NCBI GenBank assembly: GCA_039621445.1
Contig: CP154954.1
Span: 8,868,634-8,932,633, forward strand
From: Euglena gracilis
Lineage: Eukaryota > Euglenida > Euglenophyceae > Euglenales
Direction of reading: 5' to 3'
Length of the DNA: 64,000 nt
The notes beneath the pieces are model-generated. The model saw nothing but the letters and a program-made list of their open reading frames with translations. It made no database searches and was not told where the DNA came from. This document shows positions 54,001 to 63,934 of this stretch, in pieces (position 1 is the first letter of the stretch; the number at the start of each line of letters is the position of its first letter). Position numbers and translations under genes: made by a program.

Positions 54001-56494
54001 ATAGGGTGCCTGCCCCTAGCAGGCACACACCTCCTGGGGGGGGGGGTTAGGGGGAGACCCAGAAATTTTTCATTGAAAATGGCCTTTTCCGGCCCCCGGT
54101 GCCGTCGGCGCCGGGGTCGGAGGGGGGGTGCCTGCTATGGGCAGGCACCCCCAACAACCCTACCCCCCAAGCACAAGCCTGTTCTGGGTCGTTCTGGGGT
54201 TTGGGGAATGACCAAAAAATGAGTTTTCATGATCTCTGAAATTGAAGAATTTTCACATTTTCTATCCACAGCATTCAAATTTGGTCACATCCAAACGAGG
54301 GGGGGGGGGGGCTGGCACCCCCAAAATAATGCCTTTGGGGTCACAACTTGGCCAACGCTCATTCGGTGCGTTCGCAAATGGCTGGTGAACCTGAAATCTT
54401 TGGTGTGCACAAGAATTTTCTTTGGTGGACAAGAATGAAAAGGGGTCCAACTGGCTGCCAGCTGGATCTGGAGGGTACACAGAAAAATGGGGGAAACGCC
54501 CGAATGCAGCTGGGTTGGCATTTTTCAGCCGGAGAAGGGAAAACTCCAAAAAAGAGTCCTCAAAGAAAAAACACTAATTGGGGCCTTTTCGGACTGCTCC
54601 CTCACCCAAAAAGCAGTTCGCACCAGAATTTTTTTTAAACCTCAGCCCAGGTGCGCCGGGCTACCCCAACTTCGCCGTGCCCCAAGGTGACGAGGAATGA
54701 GTGACACTCATGTTGTAGTCATCACCAGGGGACAACCTAAGGACCCGGGAGGGGGGGGGTCCAGCCAGCCAGCTGGAAAAAGGAGCTGCCCCCAAGAGGG
54801 GTGGGTCCCACCAGCTCCTGGGCTGGGCCCGACTCGTTTCCGGAAACTGGCGCCAAATCCCAAATCCAGCTGGGTTCACCAGGGATTTTTTTTAGACCTG
54901 GGGGTGGTCGCCCCATTTTAGGGTGGGGTCAATTTTGGGTCGATTTCGGCGCCGAATTTAGGGCCAAAGTCCCGCCTCCAGCAGGGGACCCACAAGGCTC
55001 TTGCGGGTCCCACCCCAGGGGGGGGGGGGTTGCGGCGGACCCGCCCACCCTGCTCCCCTCTCCCCCGGGGGTCCAACATTTTAAAAATCACCTTAGCAAA
55101 TTGGCAAAGTTGAAAGTACGCACTCGGGGAGTTGGGAGTCAAATGGAGGTATTGTGGCTGCTCTGGTCTCTATTTCCTTTAGTTTTTTCATAATTTACAT
55201 GTTTTAAATGTATATTTTTGGCAAGTCGATCATTTTCTGGGGGAGTTCTGGGCCACACTGGGAGCCCAGGGGTCAACCCCTAAATACTCGCCAATTTTTG
55301 CAGAAATTTCCCATATGCGCGCGATTGGGTGCAGATGGCACGTGCACGAGGGGTGCGCCTCCACCGCAAAGGTGCGCTCGGTCGGACAGTGTGATGTGTG
55401 CACATCATTCCCTCCTGGGGGCTTCGAACGCTGGCGGCCACGTCCGCCATGTTTTTCAGGGGGGTGAGGGTTCTTTGTCACAAGCCTTTAGTACGGAAAC
55501 GGCCGTCCAGGGACATATGAAAGAGATGCTGTTTTTGGATTTTGTTTTGACCAGGGATCCTGCTCATGCCCCGTTTCCGCTTCCCTGGGATTGTTTATCC
55601 TCTATGGGGACCTGAAGCAGGAACTGTGTTTGATGAGTGTGATCCGGAAAATCAAGGCCGCAAAGAAACCCAAAAAGCAGCACAAGTTATGAAAAAAAAA
55701 AACGTGATCTGCAGAGCCAACTTTCGCCCAACTCTGGCCCATTTTTTGGAACCCCCCAAGTGGGAAAAAAAACCTCCGCAACCGTCCCACCTGTAACCCT
55801 TATTTTTTTCTGCCCATGACAATTGCTTTCGGGCCGTTTTCCCCTGACCTTTTGCGTGGTTGTTGGTGTTTGCTTTGGCGTTGGCGTCAGGGTTGGCGTC
55901 GGCGTTGGCGTCGGTGGTGGTGTGCGTCCTTTGACCAGGGTTCGATATAAGGAGGGCGTACATGGTTTAGGTGGGGGGGTGTCCCCCCCACCCCCCCCCC
56001 CCCCCGCCTCCTGGCCCCCAGGGGGGGGGTCCGGACAACCCCCCCCCCCCACCTGCAAGGGGGGTCCGGACCGACCCTCGGGGGGCACCCGGGACCCCCC
56101 CCCCAAAAAGGGTCAATTTTTTCCTCCAGCGCTTCGCGCCGAAATTTTTTTGCATTTTTGGCCAATTTTTGCCCAAAAAGTGCCCAAAATGGCACTTTTG
56201 GTCGTTTTGGGGGGTCAAATTTTTTTCGGCCCGGCGCTTTGCGCCGGGCCGAAAATCGGTCACCCTGACCGCGCCACTGTTTAGGTGGGGGGGGGGGTGT
56301 CCCCCCCACTCCCCCCCCCCCCTGGCCCGCAGGGGGGGGTCCGGACCACCCCCCCCCTCCTCTCCTTATATCGAACCCTGCCTTTGACCCTTGGGCGGAC
56401 AGTTTGGCCCGGCGCCCTGCAGCCGAGGGAGGTTCACTGGGCGGGGCTCTGGGGCGCCTTCAAGGACAAGGTGTTCCCCCCGCCCGGCGAGTAA
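40289..56494 (+). CDS. Coiled-coil protein with Pro/Gly-rich N-terminus (14 exons)
   Basis: CDS exons are 40318-40448, 40811-40866, 42628-42680, 43734-43865, 44413-44587, 45352-45527, 46796-46890, 49277-49334, 49579-49668, 50540-50659, 51831-51932, 52660-52748, 54646-54686 and 56403-56494; 1410 nt, about 469 aa. Residues 1-182 are rich in Pro, Gly, Ala and Ser and probably disordered (MAYPPPPGAGPALPPPPG; GLPFSTMPSLAGLAPRPD). Residues about 200-320 form a coiled coil (LQSRLAAAEQQLGQREATVA; ELRRKLAEAEQQCSHLQGEL; VMERLNDVLMEREEV). The tail is EPLVQAMADGTNG, an acidic DAPEHDPDNLPYLMEEDC, and a Trp-rich end HWAGLWGAFKDKVFPPPGE. Every phase agrees. Weak points are the 49335-49578 junction, the exon-5 start (44434 possible) and the last two exons; an earlier stop at 52774-52776 would apply if 52749 is not an intron edge. 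Probably a structural scaffold; function unknown. Confidence 0.75.
40449..40810 (+). mobile_element. Intron that is itself an inverted-repeat element
   Basis: The intron is GT|GGC-CAG...CTG-TCCTT|GGT. The element inside it (40452-40805) has ends CAGGGCTGTTCGGGAA and TTCCCATACAGCCCTG, inverted repeats matching at 14 of 16. Flanking octamers TCCGTGGC and TCCTTGGT match at 6 of 8. Removing it joins FPSV to VGGAGGVPPASVPP in frame. Relatives of the ends occur at 330-476, 51975-52218 and 49525-49545. Confidence 0.8.
40620..40697. repeat. (TTTA)n microsatellite
   Basis: About 18 units, inside the element-like intron. Confidence 0.95.
40867..42627 (+). other. Nonconventional intron (TTTG|GGCCAG ... 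CTGCTGCG|GGC)
   Basis: CAG at +4, CTG at -8; GGC starts both intron and next exon. Removal gives PPAGKF-GLPFSTM in phase 1. A GT-AG path from 40447 to 42603 or 42615 is the alternative and would skip exon 2. Confidence 0.68.
42681..43733 (+). other. Nonconventional intron (GAC|TCACAG ... CTGCCGGG|CTG)
   Basis: CAG at +4 and CTG at -8, phase 0 both sides. The frame is closed by a TGA 18 nt upstream of the 3' edge, so the exon cannot extend far left. Confidence 0.72.
43866..44412 (+). other. GT-AG (possibly intermediate) intron
   Basis: Donor TCCGCC|GTTGGG; acceptor CACTGCAG|CAGCCC, or CTGACCGG|CGC 21 nt later in the same phase. Confidence 0.6.
44588..45351 (+). other. Conventional GT-AG intron
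   Basis: Donor CCCCG|GTGTGT, acceptor CCCCCGCAG|TGGACT, phase 1. Contains (CA)n 44775-44847 and (AT)n 45020-45135. Confidence 0.82.
45528..46795 (+). other. Conventional GT-AG intron
   Basis: Donor GCGGAG|GTGCCC, acceptor TGCTCCCAG|GCGGCG, phase 0, joining two halves of the coiled coil. Confidence 0.85.
46891..49276 (+). other. Nonconventional intron (TC|CAACAG ... CTGCTGGA|GCA)
   Basis: CAG at +4, CTG at -8; CAGC pairs with GCTG. Phase 2 to 1. The 3' edge may lie 3 nt further, because CTG is repeated. Contains the element 47115-47427. Confidence 0.65.
47115..47427. mobile_element. CAGGCTTGTGCTTA-ended hAT-like element, copy 1
   Basis: Ends CAGGCTTGTGCTTA and TAAGCACAAGCATG are inverted repeats. 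Flanks TTCCCAAT and TTTCCAAC match at 6 of 8. The interior has repeated GTGCTAGGGGCAGGCACCCC palindromes. Copy 2 at 53449-54181. Confidence 0.8.
49335..49578 (+). other. Short intron with unresolved edges
   Basis: Joining GAGAAG to GTGATGG keeps phase and coiled-coil heptads but fits neither intron rule. A GT at 49371 (GCGCTT|GTAGCG) with AG at 49578 is a conventional alternative that adds 12 codons. Confidence 0.45.
49669..50539 (+). other. GT-AG intron with stem-loops
   Basis: Donor GCCCAG|GTCTAG, acceptor CCCCAACAG|GTGGGT, phase 0. Without splicing the frame stops at TAG 49672-49674. Confidence 0.72.
49772..49874. other. Two adjacent stem-loops, one tRNA-like
   Basis: GGTCTCACAC pairs with GTGTGAGACC; between them lie CTCACAC (like a Val-CAC anticodon loop) and GGGTTTGAATCCC (like a T-arm, B box with one mismatch). 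Next, GATCGATCCC pairs with GGGATCGATT. No matching acceptor stem or D arm was found, so this is not called a tRNA; a tRNA-derived repeat is possible. Confidence 0.45.
50660..51830 (+). other. Conventional GT-AG intron
   Basis: Donor TTTCAG|GTCGGT, acceptor CCCCAAAAG|GGGGCC, phase 0. Confidence 0.7.
51933..52659 (+). other. Nonconventional intron (AGC|GACCAGGC ... GCCTGCCGGC|AAC)
   Basis: CAGGC pairs with GCCTG. The octamers across the edges, CCAGCGAC and CCGGCAAC, match at 6 of 8 positions, like an old target duplication. Phase 0. Confidence 0.8.
53449..54181. mobile_element. CAGGCTTGTGCTTA-ended hAT-like element, copy 2, interrupted
   Basis: Same ends as copy 1 (right end AAGCACAAGCCTG). 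It is split by the element 53553-53982 plus its 8-bp duplication; without these it is 295 bp, close to copy 1 (313 bp). Flanks GTCTGAGT and TTCTGGGT match at 6 of 8. Confidence 0.82.
53553..53982. mobile_element. hAT-like element, CATACATCTCTCTAAGG ends, copy 2 (nested)
   Basis: 430 bp with ends CATACATCTCTCTAAGG and CCTTAAAGAGATGTATG. Directly flanked by ACCGGGGG on both sides (53545-53552 and 53983-53990), an exact 8-bp target duplication within the older element. Confidence 0.93.
54687..56402 (+). other. Conventional GT-AG intron
   Basis: Donor CCAAG|GTGACG, acceptor GGGCGGACAG|TTTGGC, phase 1. A hAT-like element ends 22 bp before the acceptor. Confidence 0.65.
55936..56380. mobile_element. 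hAT-like element, CAGGGTTCGATATAAGGAG ends, copy 1
   Basis: 445 bp with terminal inverted repeats CAGGGTTCGATATAAGGAG and its complement, flanked by exact 8-bp CCTTTGAC (55928-55935 and 56381-56388). No coding capacity. Confidence 0.95.
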
Positions 56495-56862
56495 CGCTCT
56501 CCCCTCTCACTGATCCGCCGATCCGGTCCGCCCCTCAACACAATGAGCCTAGCCTCTGTCAGGCATCGCTGACCCTAGCGCAAACCCCCCTCTGCGTGAG
56601 AGCAGAGGTGGAGACCAACCTGCCTGACCTGCTCCATTTCCTTACCTTCTTTGATTGTGCTTGCCTGGCTGGGGAACTTGCTGCCAGACGCAACAGGCGC
56701 CAATTATCTGACAGCAAAGTGAGTCATTAACTGTGGGGCAATTGTGGACGACCAGGGGTGGGGGTCCCTACACGTACGGGTGACTGTACAGCAAGCGTGG
56801 TGTAACCCAGGGGGAATTGCCTCGTTTTTTTTTCCATAGAGAATTCTGGTAAACGTCCCCAG

Positions 56863-57209
56863 CAGGATCGACATAAGGAGAGTATATGGGTTAGAGGAGG
56901 GGGTGTCCATCCCCCCCCACTGCCAAGGGGGTCCAGACCGACCCGGGGGTATCTGGGACCCCAAAAGAGGTCAATTTTTTTCTTCCGGCGCTGCACCGAA
57001 AATTTTGCGTTTTTTTTTGGGCAAATTTCTGCCCAAAGGTGCACAAAATGACATTTTTGGCCGATTGGGGGGGCAATGTTTTTTTCGGCCTGGCGCTTTG
57101 GTAACCCAGACCGCGCCATTGTACAGGAGCGAGGAGGGTGCCTCCCACCCCTACTGGATTGGAGGAGGGGGTCTGGCCACCCCCCCACCTGCCTTTATAT
57201 CGAACCCTG
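56863..57209. mobile_element. hAT-like element, CAGGGTTCGATATAAGGAG family, copy 2
   Basis: Ends CAGGATCGACATAAGGAG and TTTATATCGAACCCTG. Flanked by GTCCCCAG (56855-56862) and GTCCCCAG (57209-57216, sharing one base with the element end). Confidence 0.88.
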
Positions 57210-58811
57210 TCCCCAGTGCGAACTTGATGAAAGCAAAGCAAAGCAAAGCAACTCAACTTTGATTTTTTTGGTGAAAAGCGTCGGCTTCAGTTCAAACGCC
57301 CCGCCAACGCGATTGTGGTTGTTGGGCACCGGCGAACCACTCGGCAGGGAAGTCATCCCCCTTTTTCTGGAAGATGCTTTCCCGACCCCCCAAACAGGGT
57401 TTTTTCCAAAAAGGTTGATGACCAGGGGAGCAGGGTCCTGCCCCCCCCCCCCCAATGGCCTGAGTGGGCACACAGGGGGCTGTGAAACGCCGAAAGTTTT
57501 TGGGACCCCCTCCCAATGGCGAGTCCCCTCTGAGCCCCCGGGTCCACCACCCCCAGAGGGCATCGGGGTGGGTGCCGACCTCTCCAGAGTCTTAGAACAG
57601 CCTCTCCCATCTCCCGGGGGGGGGGGGTTCAATGAAATGGTGCAACGGTGCCTGGGGGGGGATTTTGCTGCGGGGGTCCGCCCAGACGACCACCTCAGCG
57701 GACAGCCAGGTCCAGCAACCCTCTCCTGTTCTGCCCTCGTCCTGGAGGCCGGTGGCGGGGCAGTCGGTCCAGCCTCCCCTTCGCCTTTTTTTCTTGAGTT
57801 TCTCATACTGCCCAAAAGTTTGCGTGCTTCCATTTTAGTCATTGCTAGATTTGTTGCCGACTGTTGCTGCGCCAGAAATCCAAACCCTGGATTTTTTTCA
57901 AAGAAATGGATCGGATCAACCTTATCGGTGGTTCGTTTGGGCAAACAAACCAAAACCTCAGCCCCAAGCCAATGCCAAAAAAAAAACAATGCCAAAACCA
58001 ACGCCAGCGCCAACTCCAACACCCACACCCACACCACCGATGCCAACACCTGGGATAGCCATTCCATCCAGAGCAAAAATGCATTCCACGGCACCTTGAC
58101 CTCAGTTTGAAGGGAACGTTGACGAGAGATTTTCGGATTTTTGTTGTTTGATTTGTATTCCCATTCTTCAACGTTTGTCATGATGGAAAATCACACATGA
58201 TAGTGGTGACCTGGTGGGTGCGTATCATCATGGAGTTGTCTCACCTTGATGCGAAGGCAGTCATCCTCGTTTTATGCCTCATGTGCTGGCTCACCTAGCC
58301 CCCGTTGTCTGCCCACCTTTTTTCGACGTTTTTTCATGGAAAAGGTCACGGGTACCCGTAAAGCATCAGCGGGGTGGAATATTCCCAGAACTATTTCGGA
58401 ACACCCCGGGGCCCACAAATTTCCCGTGATTTTTTTTCGGGGCAAAATCAGAAATATCGGGCCAAATCGGGTCGTTTTTCGGGTGGGCAGGCAACGCGGG
58501 CTAGGTCTGAGTCCCAACACCCTCGTGTTCTTCTGTTGGCGACTTGAAATCGGGCTGCCTCTTTATTTGGGCAGAACAACACCAGAATTGTAGTGTCGTG
58601 AGTTTGCACATCCCACCACAAAGGGGAAGTCGGTCCCGAGGGGCATCACCCCTCCCTGGGGATTTTTCAGGATACACCCCTTCCCCTTTTGCCTCAGCCA
58701 CCTGCATGGGTGCTTGCGTTGCTGTGCCCTTTCTTTGCGGATTGTCCAACGCCCTAATCAGATCGCCAGCCACATGTGGGTAGACCAGTGTGGTGCGATG
58801 GTGTAAGCCTG

Positions 58812-59143
58812 CCCCAAATAATATACCCCCCTCTCCAGGGGTTTCAGCTGTCTAAATTATTAGATTATGTCTAAATTAAATAAATGTACCCCCTTTGCCG
58901 CACCCCAGATATCAAAATATCCTCAATTCCCGTCCAAAAACAATATATTTTTGAAAAAATGTCTGGTACCGAAAAATACGGCAGTATTTACCTGAAATAA
59001 ATTGTCAAAAAAGTTTAAAAATCAGAAATTATGTAAAGATGTCATTGTAAGTGGATCCAATGAATAAACGCCTAAAATAGTATCCCTCCTTGGCCCCCAA
59101 CTTCGGATGTCCAAATAATATTCCCCCGGGTGAATTATTTGGG
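58812..59143. repeat. CAAATAATA-polyC inverted-repeat region
   Basis: CCCAAATAATATACCCCCC at one end and GGGTGAATTATTTGGGG at the other, with AATAAATGTACCCCC inside; resembles 17630-18010. Confidence 0.5.
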
Positions 59144-60874
59144 GACACCTGCTGTTGGCGAATGGAGGTGGCATAAGTGATGTGTGGCACCGTGAGGTTC
59201 GCCAGACATGACCTCCAAGCTGACGGTGATAGATTATGTTTGGTGCAGTCTGGACAAGAACGGGAGGCAAAACTACCATCAAAGTTTTCCCATATTTTTT
59301 GTAAGTTTTGTCTTCCGTAATCTCGTCCGTCCGCCCTGTGTCATCTTTCACTGGCCTTCAAGCCACAGGTGGTCCACACCAAAATTATCACCAAAACACC
59401 GCCCCAAAAGAACCCAGATGCAAAAATCCAAGAACAAGAACTCCCATTCAAATTTAAGAAGCCCCTGACGGCGTAAAGTGCCGGTGACTGAATGCGTTAC
59501 CTCCAAAATTACCCGTAGCCTCAACTTCAGGCACCAGAATGATGAAATTCTGGTCTTTGATCATTGCAAGACCCAAGAATCATGTGAAGTCTCCATTTTC
59601 AGTACATAAGAAAATGAAAAATAAATTTTAAAAAAACTAGAAATTGAAATTTTGGGAAAGCACTTAAATTTTCCCGAAATATTCTTTCCTGTGCACACCA
59701 TTTTTTTTGCCATTTTTTTTCCTTTTCCCACGCCATTTTGAGCTAAGACAAAGCAAAACAATCGCACAGGCAAACTGCTCTACTGCCAGACAACTGAAAG
59801 TTCTATGTACATATTCTCAGACCAATTTCAATGATTATGAAACATAATTGTGTGGAACTGGTCAAACCAATTATGCCACATTGCAAGTTTGCACAAGTGT
59901 TTTGGTGTGGCATTTTTTTTGCAGCATTCTTTTGGTTTTTTTTTGGCATTCTACTGAAAAAATGGCCTGTTTTATATATGCTTTTTTATATTTTATTATT
60001 CAGGGTTAGAGAAACGGTGCGAACAATTCTCCCAAGTATCCACTGAGTTGAAGCGGAAAACAATCAAGTGAAAAGTTTTCCGTGGAAGAGATAAAATTTC
60101 TTTCTGAGTCTCTCCACCATGAAAGTGTGCAGCATTGCAGATCTCCAAAATGAATTTACATGCAACTTGCATTTTTGCAGTCTTTTCTTCATTGCATATT
60201 TTGAGGAGCCTTGTTGCATCTTCCCCTCCCCATTGAGCTTGTCCGACGTGTGGGCTCCTCTGCACCACGTTGCATTCCAATGACTTTGCCCCCCTGCCCC
60301 GTTTCTCGCCCCCCCCATTGGCGGCATGGCGGGCTCGCCCGCTGTCCTCCACCGAAGACAGTCTTTGATGACCTCTGCCAACCCCACACTGCTGCAGCTG
60401 TTGCGATTTCCTGTTGGCCTTGACACTCTGTTCCAGCGCCAAAACGGGTCTGGGCCATACCACGGGGGATGACTGACTGGGTTTTGAAAATTCCCAAACA
60501 CCCAACCCCCCCCCCTCAAGGGGGTCGGCAAAAAAAAAACACCAAGGTGACCCGGCGCCGGTGATTTTTCTGGACATTTTCTTCACAGTTCCGGTCGATT
60601 TTCCCTGAATCTGGGAGTGGTCAACCTCGGGGGGGGGGGGGGGCATTGACAGACTGTTTTTTGAAGAACGGAAGTGACCCCCATGGGGATCAGTTAAAAA
60701 AAATTGTATTGTCTGGACACACAGCCTCACGTGAATACATCCACAACGCAGGCAGGGTCAAAGATCAGCAGATTTTTGGCAGGCTCAGCCCCCATCAGGG
60801 ATTCAGCCAGCATTCTTTCCAGCAAGAAAATCCCTGAGTCAGTGTGCAGGTCCCCCGGGGGGGCGGGGGGGTGC

Positions 60875-61466
60875 TTCCGCACCGCGTGCACCGCGTGCAC
60901 CGCATCATGAGAAGAATCATTTCCGAATGTGCAATTTTCACAAATTTCCGCCAGTGCCCCATCTGTAGTTCACTTCCGTTCTTTTTTTGTCTGGTTTCCT
61001 GCAAATCAGCAACTTTTGGTCTTTTTGGCCATTTTTTTTTGGCCACTTTTGGCCACTGTGAGCTGCATTTGGCAATTTAGACCGCTTTTGGCTGTTTGAA
61101 TGCATTTTTGGCTCATTCACACCAATTTCGGATGCTTCTGGACAGTTTAGCATATTTGTGTCCATTTTAGGTCATTTCTCAGTGCTTTTAGCCACTTTTT
61201 GCACATTTTTTTTACCAATTTTGGCCATTTTGTGGCCACTTGCACAGCTTCAGTGGCCATTGGGACAGATTTGGTGAGATCTGGTGGCAAAACCGGGTGA
61301 TTTGGGCCAAAAACCGCCAAAAAATGATCAAATTCACCCAAAATGCCTTTTTACTGCAGTTTTGTAATCGATGGGTGCTTTTGCGGGCGCTTTACTCTCA
61401 TTCAATCATTTTAGATTTTACCTGATTCTTGTCACGCGGTGCCACACGGTGCACGCGGTGCGAAAC
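60875..61466. mobile_element. Fold-back element with GCACCGCGTGCACCG arms
   Basis: CGCACCGCGTGCACCGCGTG near 60880 and the near complement CACGGTGCACGCGGTGCG ending at 61466 bound about 590 bp. The interior is repeated TTTTGGCCATTTT and related T-rich units. Confidence 0.68.
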
Positions 61467-61507
61467 ACTTAGACGGCCGGGAATGCATTTTTCATTTTTG
61501 GTGTTTT

Positions 61508-63934
61508 TTTGCGCACCTGCGCATTCTTTTGAGACCAAGTGTGTCGCCACCACTTGACGGGGCGGCCGACCCGTCAAGTGAAACCCCTGGTACCAAAATG
61601 GGTACCACCACCTTCGATCCCTGGGTTTTTTCCTGGGCAAACCGACTTTTTTCGTTTTGAAAATGACGGTTTAGCACCTCCGCGGACCGAGGGAAAACCC
61701 CCGTCTGCCGAAGTAGGTGCGACACAAAACGCTGTTTCACGAGGACGAACCCTCGTCAGGTGAAGGCGTTGTACCTGTGGCTGCCCCCCTGTTTTGTGGA
61801 CCCCAGTGAATGCGCAGGTGCGCATTCACCCCCCTCTCCGTCCCGGCCTTTTCCTGAAGTGTTGGACGGTTATTGTGGCTCCCAGGGGTGGTTGTGGGAA
61901 GCGGGCACTGTGGTCTATACGGTTAGAGTGGATGGGAGGTTCTGTGCCCTGTGCTGGAAGCAGGGCACGAGGGGGCGATGGTGAATGTTTGTTGTGTACG
62001 TGTACTCTGCATTCAGAGAGTGGCGGGGGGGGTGTTTAAATCCACTCCAGATGTGTGTTGGGGAGGGCTCGTCACCCTCCTCAGGCTGCCTGCTGTTTGC
62101 CATTCCACACGGTACACTGCACCCCTCTGTGACACATGCAGGCACAGCATCCCTCCAGTGGCGCATGCCGTCCGCTCCCCATGTGCCTTCTCATAGGCAC
62201 CACGGCACCTCACCATGTGGGACCACCTGTGTTTGGGTCTGACGTTTGGGATGGGGTGCTTGGTATGGAAGGGGGGGGGCTGGCTTGCACCCCTTTCCTG
62301 CGTGTCACTGGTTTTTAAAGCTATGGAGCGGAGCCCCGCCTCAAGCCTTTCTGCCACAGACCATACCCTCCAGAACAGCCCTCACAAACAACATAAAATG
62401 GCTCCTCTCCGAGGTTGCATGAGGCACAAGAATGCGCACGTGCGCACTCTTGAGGCCATTCCTTCGCTGGCTGGCTGTGATTCTATCTGCAGGAGAGCAG
62501 GAGGGGAGCAGCGCTGGGCATCCACAAGAGTGCGCACCTGCGCATTCCGTGAGGGGGAGTGCGCAGGTGCGCATTCTCTGTGTGCTGTGTCTCGCACCCC
62601 TGAACCCAGTGCCAGCACAGCATTGTGGTAGGGCTACCCCCATGGTGCACTGCTGGCCTTTTTGTTAGCAATTTCAGAGGCATCTCATTGCACAGGAGGA
62701 TGCCGCCAGAGTAGGGTGTACGTCTCCTGGGCTGTGCCTCTACCTTGTGTGCTGAGTTGTTTGGCATGGCTCTCTATAGCAACCTCCTACCAGGGTGCTG
62801 TAAGGGGAGACACAAGAAGGGAATGCGCATATGCGCATTCACCCCAATGTGCCATGTTTGACTGCAGCCATTGCGGATGGGGTGTGTGGAGAAGGTGTGT
62901 GCACATGTGCTTTCCCTGGTCTTCACAGCCGCCAGGGGTTGTGTAGTTTGCAGTGTTGGTGTGTCGACTCTGAGTTCATGATAAAAAAGGGTTCTGTGTG
63001 GTGGGTGACGTTTATTGCCAGCAAGGCCACAGGTGGTGGTCCTCGTCTGCCGTGTTTCGCTCCAGGGCTGTCTCGTCCTCGGACACCATTGGATCCTCCC
63101 AGGGAGGTCTACACTTCAGCTGTGTGGTTTCAAACCCAGGCCACTCGGGGGGGAGTTGGCGTGGGTGGTGGCAGCCCACCTGGGAGTGAAAATATTCGAC
63201 GGTGTGGCTGTCATTCAAAGAAAGGCACAGGACGATTTTTTGCGCATGTGCGCATTCACCAGCTTTTCACTCATGCCATGAAGGACTGCTGACCGCATTT
63301 GGGAATTAGGGTGCCCGTCACCGAGGAACTTCCTGGGGCATTGAAGTCCCTTTCTCATCCGTTTTCCCTTGGTATGACACAGTGGAATACACAGAAAAAG
63401 CAGAACGGAAAAACTTACTTGGTTTATCGGCAAGTTTTTGTTGTGATGTTTTTGTCCCTGTCTCACAATCTCAAGGGCCTGGAGAAATTTTGGGGTAAGG
63501 ACTGACCAGTGGTGTTCGCTTCTTTGAGTCCATCTGGATTGTAAATTAATTCTGTGTTTACAGACCGTTTTTGGGGAATGATGCCGAAGGTGGTGACAGG
63601 CGTGTTTCGCTCTCGAGGTGCCAACCCCATGAGCACTGTGTGTGGTACCAGACACAACCCCCTGCGTTGACCCTAATTGTGGGGCACAGTGCTTCTTGCA
63701 CCTCGTACCGCAGCCCAACGTAAGGTTGTTCAGTGCGACCATTGGCTGTGTGCTGCCATGCACGCTCTGGGGCGTGGGGTTGGACAACGCTGGCACCAAC
63801 CGGCCCACCACCTCCGCTGGGTGGGGGACCGTTGCCTGTGTGTTGTTACGTGCTCCACACGTTCATGAGAGCAACGCAGGCTGGGCTGGGCACTGGACTG
63901 CAGCGGGTGAAGTGGAATGCGCAGGTGCGCATTC
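61508..63934. repeat. Dispersed TGCGCA-NN-TGCGCA palindromes (8 copies)
   Basis: Sites at about 61510-61526, 61808-61827, 62428-62451, 62529-62547, 62557-62576, 62821-62840, 63241-63257 and 63915-63934. Typical form is GAATGCGCAGGTGCGCATTC; the two middle bases vary (GG, CC, CG, TA, TG) while the flanks stay palindromic. Confidence 0.85.

Larger units (their letters stand above)
52749..54645 (+). other. Hybrid intron (CC|GGGCAG ... CCTCAG|CCC)
   Basis: The 5' edge follows the CAG rule and the 3' edge is a plain AG. It is the only pairing that leads in frame to the exon GAPGYPNFAVPQ. Contains the nested elements below. Confidence 0.5.

Noticed and set aside
55325-55361. Small start exon MARARGVRLHRK before GTGCGC
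   Set aside because: It joins the last exon in phase, but would make a 42-residue protein and cannot be inserted in the longer gene; codon use is weak.
55566-55796. Open frame MPRFRFPGIVYPLWG...
   Set aside because: AT-rich third positions unlike the true exons and no neighbouring splice signals in phase.
57195-58181. 328-codon minus-strand open frame
   Set aside because: No GC3 bias, no recognisable domain, crosses homopolymer tracts; both strands are open because of C/G runs.
61720-61765. Hammerhead ribozyme on the minus strand (CTGACGAG...GTGAAAC)
   Set aside because: The CUGA core bases would be consumed by the ACGAGG/CCTCGT stem, so the catalytic core cannot form.
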